In this document: piece by piece, positions 29,429 through 40,313 of the stretch
Layout of the letters: each line of letters begins with the position of its first letter
Position numbering within the stretch: position 1 is the stretch's first letter
Assembly: GCA_004802705.1 (NCBI GenBank)
Contig: SGPL01000112.1
Span: 1 to 64,000 of the forward strand
Reading direction: 5' to 3'
DNA: 64,000 bases
Source: Bondarzewia mesenterica
Taxonomy: Eukaryota > Basidiomycota > Agaricomycetes > Russulales > Bondarzewiaceae
Notes under the pieces: model-generated
Told to the model about the DNA's origin: nothing
The model's input: the letters and a program-made list of their open reading frames with translations, nothing else
Databases searched by the model: none
Position numbers and translations under genes: made by a program

Positions 29429-30489
29429 ATGTCTAGCTACGCTGAGAAAGAAGGAGGCTGGTCCTCCCAGTACGCTACACCTCCAAATCAACCCTACGGC
29501 GGTTATCAGCAGCCTCCATACCAACAAGGTGCACACGCGCCCTATTCCCAGGGAGGCGCTCCATACCAGCAGGGCGCATATGCACAAGCCCCTTACCAAC
29601 AGCCTCCCCCACAGGGTTACCAGCAGCCCCCTTACCCTCAGAACCAGTACGGCGCTCCTCCCCCTCCTCAGGGCTATGGCCCTCCCCCGCAAGGCTACGG
29701 AGCTCCTGCCTCACAAGGGTATCAGGGCTACCCCGGCGCACCGTCCCCTGCACCTCAGGGCTACCCCCAACAGCCCTCGTCCCAGCCTGCTTACCCCGGC
29801 CAACCCCAGGTCGAAAAGCGTCACTCCGTTGTGTTCAAGTTCTCCGGCACCAACAAGACGATCTTGAACTCCCAGGTCGATGATCCCTATGGCAAGTCAC
29901 CGTTCAGCGTCAGCACGCCGAAGAAGAAAGTCACGACGTTCCGCGCGGTCGATGGCACTGTCATCGCCGTCATTGACTGGGACCACAGCAGCCCCGTGAT
30001 GGAGTACCGGGGAAACAAGATCAAGATCAAGGAGTGGTTGCCCCTGAAAAAAGACGATAAATCGTCGTTAGTCTTCCCAAGCGCCATGCTCTGCGTATCA
30101 AACCGCCTATTAACTATGTGACCTCAGGCGGACATTCGTGCATGAAGGCAAGCATTATGACTGGAACACCCGCGATCAAATCGTCTACGTAAGTCTCTAT
30201 CCTGCTGATATCCCAATCGCATCTCTCAACGGTCATTTCTCTTCTCCTTTAGCTTGAGCCCTCAGACAGACCGGGACACCATGTCGCCATCTGGCGCGAC
30301 CCGACGGGCGTGGCGGAAGTCGAAGTCTTCCAGGAAGCCCTCGTCATCCCTGGCATGCTCGAGGCGTGTCTCTTGGCCGTCATGCTCATGCAGAGCGGAC
30401 ACTCCTTCGGCGAGAGTTCAGGCGGTGGAGGCTATCCTAGCATTGGTATTGCGATTGGCACCGTGATTGGAAGCATGATCGCGTCTTGA
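29429..30489 (+). CDS. P/Q/Y/G-rich protein with a DUF6593-like domain
   Basis: Three exons (29429-30066, 30128-30188, 30253-30489) encode about 311 aa. The first 130 residues are a low-complexity tract built from irregular GYQQPP, GAPYQQ and PPPQGYG repeats, a composition known from disordered, self-associating or calcium-responsive proteins. The rest is a folded basidiomycete-specific domain: HSVVFKFSG near its start, a TFRAVDGTVIAVIDWD strand pair, KIKIKEWLP and, after the introns, RTFVHEGKHYDW and HHVAIWRDPTG. I identify it as DUF6593-like from this pattern; its function is unknown. The protein ends in a glycine-rich hydrophobic segment (SIGIAIGTVIGSMIAS) that could insert in a membrane. 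A TATA box lies 99 bp upstream. Confidence 0.82.
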
Positions 30490-31126
30490 TTTCCCAGCGC
30501 ATCAGAATTTCTAGTTGGCGCCTCTCGTCGCACGTATTACTTATATTTTGGGCGCCCCAGATTGCGTCCGATGATAAAACGACGATATCATGCCATGTGT
30601 CTTACTATTATCTGCTGCAGGTGCTATATGTCATGTACATGATACCCTTCGCATGCGAGGAGTCCTCGGCGATTTTACTTCTGAAAATATAGATTCGAAA
30701 CTACGCCGTACGGTGTTTATGCAAGACATGATCACGTTTGTCAACAAGAGCTTTCTCCATTTCAGATGTTTATTCATACGTTGTTGTACGCAAGTTGTAC
30801 GAGCGAGAGGTGTTGAAGTTGCCTGCCAAGCACCAGGAGTCTGGATCTATTCGACGTTGATGGCTCACTCCATTGTTCTTCTATGCTGAAGCAAACTAGG
30901 ATTTGGATTTGGAACCATCATACCATACAAATTAGAGGGAGCCTAGAAAGAGGTGACAGGCGATCTGCGAAACCGAGGATTTCCCTGGCAGGAATGAAGA
31001 TGCGAGCTTTGAAGATCAAGCATCGCGTGGGGTCCTCAACGTTGCATCGTGGATATCAAATGCACAACCTGTACTATTACAATCAGAGACAAGCAGAACT
31101 AGTCGATCAAATTTTCATTCTTGAGA
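30490..31126. other. Convergent intergenic region
   Basis: Between the 3' ends of the DUF6593 gene and the oxidoreductase gene. No feature recognised. Confidence 0.5.
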
Positions 31127-32317
31127 TTACTCGACATCTGGGTCCACTTTAACCACAACTTTCCCTGTTGCACGTTCACTCATTATCCTGTCATACGCCT
31201 GGAATACATCCTCGAATGCGTACACAGAATCAATCACAGGTTTCACCTTGCCTGATATGCAACGGGGTCATGAGACGGAGGCATGACTAATGACCAACAT
31301 GGGTTCACGAATTGAAGCTCACCGTCAGCGACGAACTTTTGAACCGCATCTATGGTGTCTTTTCTCGGTTGGCCCGAGACCCAGCTACAACAAATAATCG
31401 TGAGAACTGATGCATGGTCAAGACAGGTGCTGGGAAGCCGGAGACGTACATCCAGCGCCGTTTGATTCCGCCCAACCAGTCCGGCTGAATGAGGTGGAAC
31501 ATTAGCTTCATCAACTTGGGTACGTCGACCCAGCCCGTTGGCTGAGGGCCCACAGAGATGAATACACCCCCAGGTGCAAGATACGTTTCACTCTTTGCAT
31601 AGAGGGAGTCATCCGCTAGGCCGACCGCATCGAGGATCACGTTGAACTTCGGGCGGGTTGCGTGAGAGGACCATGGCGAGGTCAGCAACTCTGTAATCTA
31701 TGAACTGTATGCCAGATGCTCGTTAATCCTATCTCATATCGAAAAATTCCCCAGTGAGTAGAAATTCACCTCGTCTGCGCCCAACTCCATCACGTACGTC
31801 CGATTCCTCTCCGATGCACTGGCCATCACCTTCACCCAACGGCCTTGGCAAACTGGATTGCATACGCGCCTACGGCCGTACTCCCACCATTCACAAATAA
31901 CGACTGACCCTCCTCGAGCCCTGCGACGTCGAAAAGACATTGATAAGCCGTAAGCCCGACGGCGGCGATGCCCGCAGCCTGGACGGGCGTCGTGTTGGCA
32001 GGGCGCGAGGATATGTGGGATGAAGGTACGACGGTATATTCGGAAAGCGCGCCTTCGCGGCTTTTGCGGCAGAGGCCTGCGGGAACTTATCTGCTCGACG
32101 CGAAGACGTGCGGTAGCTTTAGCGGACATACCTGGAGGCACCACTCCGAACACGGCGTCTCCATTTCGCCAACCTGTCCCGTTCCCGTCAACGACGATGC
32201 CGCTGAAATCAAACTCTGCAGTCTCGGGTCGCCCGACAAGGAAATTGGGAAGCACTTTCATGAGTTTATATCCTCTGCCAATAAGCCCTGCATGAATGAG
32301 CTGGGAGAATGAGGCAT
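31127..32317 (-). CDS. Zinc-type (MDR) quinone oxidoreductase-like, 5' end unresolved
   Basis: Five minus-strand exons are supported (32317-32132, 32076-31770, 31697-31450, 31384-31323, 31251-31127). The protein belongs to the medium-chain dehydrogenase/reductase superfamily, zeta-crystallin-like branch: FLVGRPETAEFDFSGIV and GDAVFGVVPPG in the catalytic domain, AAGIAAVGLTAYQCLF, the nucleotide-binding turn GGSTAVGAYAIQFAKA, FNVILDAVGL, and a C-terminal YAFEDVFQAYDRIM with ATGKVVVKV. Such enzymes reduce quinones or enals with NAD(P)H; the substrate is unknown. A base is missing in the C run 31835-31837: adding one restores every later phase. The first 35-45 residues of the family were not found upstream, so the 5' exon is either very divergent or lost. 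Confidence 0.85.
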
Positions 32318-32591
32318 CTGCGACGTTGATTAGGTATAGAAATCAAGAGAGGGTGAGGAGAGTGGGGATGGAAGGCACTTCGTATGGCACAGACATACTA
32401 GTGAGGGATACATGAGGAATTGTTGGACTTCAGGATAATGTGGTGGTGGTGGTGGTTGTGTAGTAAGAACTGTATCATGATGAGGCGCTATGCAAAAATG
32501 CACGTGCTATTCCTGTACAAAAGTAAGTAGCGGTGACTAAGTTGTCCCGCACCATACCACTCCACCACTGACACGCACCTCGACACTTGCT

Positions 32592-34134
32592 ATGGAAACC
32601 ACCTTCATTTTGCCTATCCAAAACTCTTTCACTGTGGAAGCGTTGGACAAGGTGTTTCATGCGCCCGTCCGCCTCTCTAACTCCGACGACGATCGCCTTG
32701 AAGACGCGCAGGCCGTGATCAACATATATGACAGATGCGTCACGGTCCTGAACAGCAAAGTTTCAGTGTTGAAAATTTCAGGATCGAGTCAGACGACAAG
32801 GTCCAAGCAACTGTCCCAGCACATCCTGCCTCGAGCCGGCCGAATCGTGAGTGTTTTTCTCCTCGTGTCTTTCTGCTGATCGGGACATGCTAATCACATT
32901 TTTCAGAGGGACATCGTGCACTTCATCGCCGTCGTCCATCCCTCAAAGAGGAATAAGCTCTTCAATCGTCTGGATGAGATCGTCGCGCGATACAATTCCA
33001 CCATCGCGTCGCTCACCTCTGAGAAACATCCGTACGAAGGGAAAGATCTCGTCGCTCAAGACGAGAAAGATCTGCGACAGATCCACGAGCACATGAACGG
33101 CGGGAACGACGTCAAGGAATCTAAAGTAGGCGTTCGTCTCCTTTATGACGCGTGCTTAATCCAGGACATTGCTCTCAGGATAGATTGCTCTTGAATATTT
33201 CCAAGCTCATCAAGAGTACCACCCGCAATTCAAAGTCCCAGAGAGTGGCGTCGGCGATGGAGAATGCGGTGAGTGCACGTCCTGTTGATCCTGCGGGGTC
33301 CCTGTCCTGACAATGTATATGATAGGATGATATTCAACTGAACACGTTCCTCGTATGGGAGGCGCTGAATTTGAAGGATTTAGAGTTTATCTTGTCATCA
33401 ATTACAGAGTTTGTGGATCACAATGGTCCGATAAGTGGTCGCGTCATAAAGCAGATGCCTCGCTTCAGTTTGTTCCTGCGGGCCGTCGCCCAGGTGCGAA
33501 AAGATGAAGTTGCTGGAGAGGTGAGTCTCTCGAGTACGCGTATATGCCACAACGCTAATGAAAGTGATGTTCGGAAACGGACGTGCCGATTAAGGCAAAC
33601 GAAAAAGATGCGGAAGGCATGGACGAAGCGGTGATATTTATTCCTTGGATGCACTGACCTCTGAAGATGATGCTCATTCGTCGTGGTATCGACACACAGG
33701 AACTAGCGTACTATCTTTTCGAGGATTTGGAATCTGGGGATTCAATCTCTCCCGCATGTCGTCTTTGCCAGATTAAGGGGACCAGCTGTGTGTTTTCTGG
33801 AGTTTCCAGCGGCGACAGAATCGCGTGTGCAGAGTGTATTTTCAACAAATGGTCCTGCCCCTTTGAGTCCATTTCCCGTCCGCCTCCCAGAGTGAGCACT
33901 CCGTCAACAGATCGCACCGCGTCTCCGGAATTCATCCCCTCACACGACATCTCGTTCACTCTGATGAGCATCCTGCGCACTAATTTCAACCCCCATAACA
34001 TCCGTGAGGCTATCAGAGCGGTCAAATTCATGATCCAGAGCATCCAGATGATAGAGCTCCAGTACGTCCATGATGGGTTGTTGGACAGAGAAGTTGAGGG
34101 AAAAGAGGCGAGCGATCAAGAGGCGAGCACATGA
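32592..34134 (+). CDS. Unrecognised protein with Zn2Cys6-like cysteine motif
   Basis: Exons 32592-32846, 32907-33125, 33179-33268 and 33326-33520 join in frame (phase 0 throughout); a last exon runs 33667-34134. A small exon between 33530 and 33610 (SETDVPIKANEKDAEG) is likely, but its acceptor cannot be placed without a stop. The N-terminal 250 residues look helical with no known domain. The C-terminal part has CRLCQIKGTSC followed after twelve residues by CAECIFNKWSC, i.e. C-x2-C-x6-C-x12-C-x2-C-x6-C, the spacing of fungal binuclear zinc clusters. Unlike classical regulators, the cluster is C-terminal and few basic residues surround it, so DNA binding is unproven. Similar cysteine-rich tails occur in other Agaricomycete proteins of unknown function. 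The gene is divergently placed from the oxidoreductase. Confidence 0.6.
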
Positions 34135-34743
34135 ACTAGGACAATTTACCATCATTTGTGGGCCTGGGCTCTTCGGCTATGCCTTTATATTTTAATCGAT
34201 TTTAGTACTCATATCAAACTCAATCTCGCGAAAACATGAAAGGCATCATTTTTAGATAAGTATCCACAACGTGGCTTTTATGAGCTTTTATGCCAGGTTG
34301 TCTGAAGCTTATAGTCGAGGATGCGGCAGTACGCGCGGAGTTGCAACTCATCTGAGGGTAGCGGGAGGAAGGACTGTCGAAAGTGGAAAAAAAAAGGGTT
34401 TGGAATCTAGAAATCCAAGTAGGAGACCCAACGAAGCCAGCTACAACGACATGAGTACAGAAGCCAAAGGATATGATACTCCTGTACCCTGAGCTTCAAA
34501 CAGATGGGAGGCGAAAAGATGCGAGGTCCGAGTGGTATATATACAGAATGCATACTGTACACAGTATACAATGGCAGAGAGAATACGGATCGCTGGACAT
34601 GAAGCGCTGCTGTTAAAAAATACATGTGGCTACAACGTGCGATGAGAGGTGACATGCCAAAAGGAAACACAAAGAACAATTCCAACAACAAGGTTCGGCA
34701 CGAGGCATTCGACTGCATGCAATGAGGCTAACCCGAACCCGAA
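34135..34743. other. Convergent intergenic region
   Basis: Between the 3' ends of the Zn-cluster gene and the minus-strand 14-3-3 paralogue. A TATATATACA stretch lies near 34537. Nothing else is recognised. Confidence 0.5.
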
Positions 34744-35730
34744 TTAATCAATTTTGCCAAAGTTCAGCTCAAGAAGATTCTGTCTCAAAGCATCAATCCC
34801 GGAAAACTCTACCATATCATTGAGTAAGAAGCAAGAAACTCACCCTGCTGCGCCATTTCCTCTGCCCAAAGCACCAAGTCATCTCTCAAAAGCTGTAAAA
34901 TCACCAATGAGTCCTTGCCCGCCCTCTCTGGCATCTGCCCGAGACCAAGCACCGCTTCATCAAACGCGTGTTTCGCGAGATGGCACGCGCGCTCAGGACT
35001 GGCGCGCACGTCGCGGAAGAAAACAGCAAAGTTGAGAGCAAGGCCGAGTCGTGTGGGGTGCCAGGGCTCGAGCGTGCTCAGCGCGTGCTTGTACGCGGCC
35101 TTGTAGGCCTCGAGCGCCTGCGTCGCGCTTGAATCGCGGTTCGAACGTTTAGCAAATTCGGCCAGGTAGCGATAATAGTCGCCTTGCCTACACGCACATG
35201 GGGATGAATTCATCGGCACATGCGGGACATCCACGGAAGGAGAACGAAAACGGAAGAAGGGACGAACATTTTGTGATAGAAGACGCGCTCCTCGCCGATG
35301 CTCGCAGCTGGCAATAGAACTTTCTCGAGCAGCTCTAGAAGCTCCGTGCATTTCGCCGCAAGCTCTTTCTCTATCCGTTCCCGCTCACTTCGCAGCAGCC
35401 CTAGCTCCCGCCTCGACGCACCCTTGTTGGCCTGCTCCTGTTTCTCAATGGTGTCGATGACGCGCCAGCTCGTGCGCAGGTCGCCCGTGAGATTCTTGTA
35501 CGCGATCGAGATGAGGTTTCGTTCCTCGATGGTGAGTTGGGCATCGGAGTAGTCGATGATGAATTTCAGCTGTGATATTACATCTGGAGATGGAGGTAGC
35601 ATCACCCCTCAGCAGTAAAATAACAGAACACTGGCGTACCGTCCCATCTCTCTGCCTGCTCTGCGAGCTTAGCAATGAAAAGACTGTCAGTGCGGGAATC
35701 TTTCCTGTTGACCTGATCACCCTTCTTCAT
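34744..35730 (-). CDS. Divergent 14-3-3 paralogue with atypical C-terminal tail
   Basis: Four minus-strand exons (35730-35640, 35583-35268, 35187-34844, 34808-34744) give 271 aa. Core elements are present: [14 protein letters not shown], the AYKNL turn with its groove lysine, an Arg in LRTSWRV, GDYYRYLAEFAK (Arg-Tyr pair) and LGLALNFAVFF followed by ERACHLAKHAFDEAV. Phosphopeptide binding therefore looks possible. It differs from the first copy (15117-16077) in many surface positions (the first Arg of the ARR motif is Leu) and in its tail: instead of an acidic tail it ends EFSGIDALRQNLLELNFGKID, which could form an amphipathic helix. Intron positions and phases (1, 2, 1) equal those of the first copy, showing an old duplication followed by inversion or movement. 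The start at 35730 is the nearest ATG before the conserved helix; upstream ATGs are possible. Confidence 0.9.
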
Positions 35731-37811
35731 GAGCAAAACGGGGGGTGCAGGGAGGTCAGTGAGGAACATACGGGAGACATTTCGACTCATATAAACGCTA
35801 TAGTGTGATATTGATGGAATAGTCTCAGAGTAAGAGAAATTTAACACGGTGCGATCAGACGACGGCTCAGACACGAGAGTCAAGGTTGTTGAACAGGCAG
35901 AACAAGTGAAAGGGACAAAGAAGCTTCCGATGGGCTTAAAGACAGATAAAAACGTGGGTGTTTGGGGCATGGGGCATGCCCTCATGCCCTAGGACCTCCT
36001 GGAACCGGCTTGGACGCTCTTTGATCGATAAAACAAGAGCAATGTTCAACGTCACAGGAAGAGAAGGTTCGTAGGCTTTTATGGATCCATGCGACTGTTG
36101 GCCATGATAGGTAGCCAGAGCGAGAGATGCCGTGTGCGTTGGAGCTAATAGGCCCGAGCATTGATCCGTGCGGGATTCACAATGGCACAGTGGTCCATTG
36201 TCGACGCCGCAAGACACATGTGCATAAGCTACGACTTGTAGAAAGCCGGAAAGAATAAAAAAGGTGAGTACAGTAGTCAGCGCAAGTTTGTTGAGGCAAA
36301 GTCATCGACGTTGAGGCCAACGTTCGAACACGGTCAGAGTGGAATTGGAGGAGTTGAAAAGTTAGCCGCGGCTAAATGCAGTCGGGAGTCCCAGGAGTCG
36401 CCCTGTATGTAACTCTCTACCATTCCATCACCTCCCACGCCCCGCCCATCTATGTACCCGTCTTTGATGGCCGTTTTTCATATCCAACGGTGCGTGGCCT
36501 TGTTGTCGATCTCCAGCTCTGGGTTGGACCGTGACCGTAGCATATCGTTTTAGAATCTGGGTGTTTATGAGTGTCTATGATTACTGAATATTAAGCAGGT
36601 ACGACATGCATATTGCGCATGCATCCTATCTTGCCGTCTTCAAACTTATGCAGCAAGCCGATTTAGTAGAGGTTACGATGCGTTTCTTGGAGCTTCAGCT
36701 CCAACTTTAGAAATAAAGCAACAGCAGGCAGCACCAGACACTACCAGACAGCACCTCTACAACGGTTGACCCGAACATCGAAATTTGGAAGGTGTGCATT
36801 GTACTAGATTGTACTTCCACACAATTTACGGATTGCTGCGGTAAGTGCCTGGAACATCAGACAGGACATTGAAGAGGTACGGTGTCAAGAATTTTGGTGG
36901 CATGATTTTCAGCTGATTTTTTCCTATGTATTTTTTCCAAGCCTTTTTAGGTTTTGAGTTCTTGGGCATTAGTCGCTGAAAAAAAGTCCGCTGCCTATAG
37001 GCGAACGGTACAGCACTTTCTAAGGGTCTCTTCCATCCCAACAAAGTGCGAAATCTACCGGTGGAAATTCTGCATGAGTCGAGGTCGGCGCCCGTCACCT
37101 GCTTCCTTTGCTGCTCAACTATCCGGCGATGTACCGCGCATGTGCTCTTACCCAATTCACGGCATGATAGATCCGATCCTTGGGAGCCGCTGGATTCTTT
37201 GCCTGGAGGTCATTTCTTTGCAGGCGCTAAGGTCTGGTGACGCTCAAGAGGTAACTTTTGCTGGGGGAATACTATCCGGGATAGCGTTCAGTAGAACATC
37301 CCCCGGCAATTGTGACTTTGTGTCCTTCCAAATTAGCAGCTGGTGAATATGTTTTTATTTTATTTACAGTGCACAGAGTTTATAGACTGTTCTTTCGCAT
37401 GCTCCAGTAACTCTTACCCCCGCTCTTACCCCGCCAGACCCCTCACCCGACGATTGCATGGTTGAATCATCTGACGTTTCGTGTTTAAGAATACCATGTT
37501 TTCTAATAATAGAAAGCAACAACGTAACCTAGAAACTTGTAAAAGTGAATGTTGCAGGTCTGAACAACGTGAGCACTACAACTTCAACGGTATAGACCGG
37601 CGCCCCAGAGAGGTGTACATCCTTGTACATCCCGCTGTGTCCCGGTTTCCTTTCGAAGCGGGCGCTTATCTAATAGCTGCGCTAGTACGAGTCAGCTTCG
37701 GGCATCCCCCGAGACTCACTAAGCTTGTGAGGTTTGTTCCTAAGGTCTCCGAACGTCAAATGGAAGAGGAATTTACGACACAAGCTCGACGACTCTAGGC
37801 GTCGAACCATC
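35731..37811. other. Long gene-free stretch
   Basis: No coherent coding frame or RNA gene was found. ORFs of about 105-130 codons on both strands (for example 36954-37346 plus) lack protein-like pattern. The stretch ends at the inverted-repeat element. Confidence 0.5.
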
Positions 37812-38159
37812 TGTATGGCAAGCGGGAGTGATCAGCTCAAAAAATGATTGGTTTGATTCTTATTTTGGGCACAGGACCCCCGAAACCCTATTTAAGTGAC
37901 TGGTTCAAGGCATCGTAATTACGATTCCCGGATATCTCGCCAAACAAGAATTCATGTAATACTATACAAAATCATATATATTGATTTTCTAACCTCAAAC
38001 CGAGGCTCGAGGACAGGACACGGAATCAACAACTCGGTTTGCCATATTCGAATTACGATGCCTTGAACCCAGTCTCTTAAATGGGGTTTCGGGGTCCTGT
38101 GCCCAAAATAAGAATCAAACCAATCATTTTTTGAGCAGATCACTCCCGCTTGCCATACA
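37812..38159. repeat. Foldback element: two about 109-bp inverted arms
   Basis: Left arm 37812-37920 and right arm 38051-38159 are reverse complements with only a few mismatches and one-base indels (for example a five-C versus four-C run). The 130-bp spacer is AT-rich, contains no ORF and has a weaker inner inverted repeat (AAACCGAG at about 37998 and CTCGGTTT at 38033). The whole could fold into one long hairpin. It resembles a non-autonomous foldback or MITE-like DNA element, but no clear target-site duplication was found at the outer ends. Functions such as a small-RNA source are conceivable but not shown. Confidence 0.8.
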
Positions 38160-38499
38160 TCTGAGATGCCTCCAACAGTTCTATTCTTAAGCTGGGAACC
38201 ACGCTCTCTGCGCCTCATGTCCGTGTGCTGCTCCTAATTTGCCCGGCCGTGGCAAATTGAAACAACACGTAAAGTCGGACGGTTCACGTTTGATCATGCA
38301 TGATCCAGCGGACTGGATGCCTTGTTCGTCAGACTCAGAGGACGGAGGTGACAATTTCCATTTGACTCCGTCTATTCACTGCTTCTTGGTGCGGGCTACT
38401 TATATTCAACTGGTGCGTACAGTTTTGTCTCCCTCTCTGTCGACCCACTGCACCCTTCGAGTTACCGACGTCGCTCGCAATCCGAGGAACTGCCCATTC

Positions 38500-39211
38500 A
38501 TGAACCCACCACCAGCATCTCGTCTCTCACGCCTCCCACTCTGGCTCTCTCGATGGTTGGGTTACCGACCTAGTCCACCTCCAAAGCAACCGGAATACAT
38601 TGTCTGGTTCTGGTCATGGGTTGGCGCGTTCTGCGGTCTTTCCGTGATCATGGCTGTCTTTGGCCAAGCGCACTACTTTATTGAAAGGAACGTGCCCCTC
38701 TTGGTCGCCAGCTATGTGCGTACTTTCCCTTACCACTGATCATCGACCCACCAACCTTTCACCAGGGCGCCTCCGCTGTCCTCATCTACGGAGCGATTGA
38801 AGCACCCCTTGCGCAGCCCCGGGCCCTCGTAGGCGGTCACTTCCTTGGCGCGCTCATCGGCGCTGCATCATGAAGCTCTTCCACCTCCTTCCCACTGAAG
38901 AGCGTTTCGACCAGCTCCGCTGGCTCTCCGCTGCTCTTTCCTGTTCGACAGCCATCGTCGTCATGCAGATCACAGGTACCACACATCCCCCGGCGGGCGC
39001 GACGGCTTTACTCCCGAGCGTGGACGACGGTATCAGACAGATTGGATGGTACTATCTGCCCGTGGTGCTGCTATCGTCGGCGTTGGCGTTGGCAGTCGCG
39101 TTGCTGTTGAACAACGTCCAGAGGCGGTATCCCGTGTTCTGGTTTACACCAGCGGCACCGGTTGCAAGCAAGCCTGAAGCACTCGAGTCAGTGCCGGATC
39201 AAAAAGTATGA
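38500..39211 (+). CDS. HPP-family integral membrane protein
   Basis: Two exons (38500-38715, 38766-39211) encode about 220 aa with four to five hydrophobic segments. The family signature THPPAGATALLP is intact in the second exon, along with PEYIVWFWSWVGAF near the N terminus and a GGHFLGALIG segment. HPP proteins are multi-pass membrane proteins; a plant member takes part in plastid nitrite transport, but the fungal role is unknown. Frame is lost in GCTGCATC near 38862-38869 just before KLFHLLP; adding one base restores the reading frame and a total length divisible by three, so a sequencing error or recent mutation is likely. The start ATG precedes a short basic, proline-rich N terminus. Confidence 0.85.
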
Positions 39212-40313
39212 GCCGTCAAAGATGCGTCGCGAGGTGTGTTTTGAGTCTTTGCATGTCTTGTTTCACTGGGCTGAGGATCTGCACGATGATTGATGACGTT
39301 GGGCGGTAGGTGTTGCGACGGGTATTGAATGATACGATGGGCTCCATGCACAACCCGTAGTCACAAAGTTGATCCGTAATCGTAGATCAGGCAATCGTGA
39401 AGTGCATCTAAACCGTCCGANCTTCTGTCACTGCAAAAGTTGGTTGTCTGATTTTTTTTCCCAAGATACCACTGTGGACACTGCTGCAGTGCCATGATAA
39501 ATCTGATGCTTCTCCTNGNACATATTGTGAACTATTTNGTNTTATCTGATGGGTTTCAGAAGGTTTTAGAGTGCGACAGACCAGCTCGACTCAGTCAAGT
39601 GCTCGTGGTGTAAGAAAGTGGTTTGAACAGCTCTGAAAACTTGCAGAGAAACGGATTCCGTGCCCAACTTGTGAGCTGCCTTGAGAGTTTGGTGCGAAGT
39701 CCAAATAGGTCCAAATACTATCGATCAGTGGAAGTGAATGATCGATTGATCTATTGCAACTTGCTATGCACCATCGGCTGCGGCTGTCCAATAACTCCCA
39801 CGCCACTGTAAAATTCATCTTCAAGTTTCGAGTGTTTGATGCGCGTGAGCCGCTAACTTTGACTGTCGGCGATGTTTGACATTCCGTGCAATTCATGGTC
39901 AAAAACTTGCGGACATCCTCGTGTGTCTCGGAGGGCGAAAGGTAGCGGGATACATCACGCCTATATAATTCAGGCGAGTCTGCATGCATCGATGGCCATA
40001 CGGTCGCGGATCTCCACCGTGCTTCTTACAATCATGATCGTCTCTTAATTATTGGCAAGCAAGGGAATCTAAACTTACTGTTCGCAACAGGCGGAATCCA
40101 TGTTGCGGTGCCAACTACTTGTCAACCGGATGCTCGATATGTCAAGGTCATTACCCAGCCAATCCAGTCATATCTATCAATACAACGGCCTGTACCTGCC
40201 CCGCTCGTACCAAACCATACCAAACCCCGATGCCAGGGAGCAATATAAGATGACTTGCTGGGAGAAAGTATGCAGTATACCAATTCACTACTGTAATGTT
40301 GACCACTTTCACA
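39212..40313. other. Intergenic, nothing recognised
   Basis: Contains several ambiguous bases (39421-39541). No gene or repeat supported. Confidence 0.5.

Noticed and set aside
36826..37155. 109-codon minus ORF as a transposase fragment
   Set aside because: It is basic and short, with no DDE, integrase or reverse-transcriptase motif and no terminal repeats.
37812..38159. Inverted repeat as a tRNA or structured RNA gene
   Set aside because: The arms are far too long, and no T-loop GTTCRANTC motif or acceptor-stem pattern is present.
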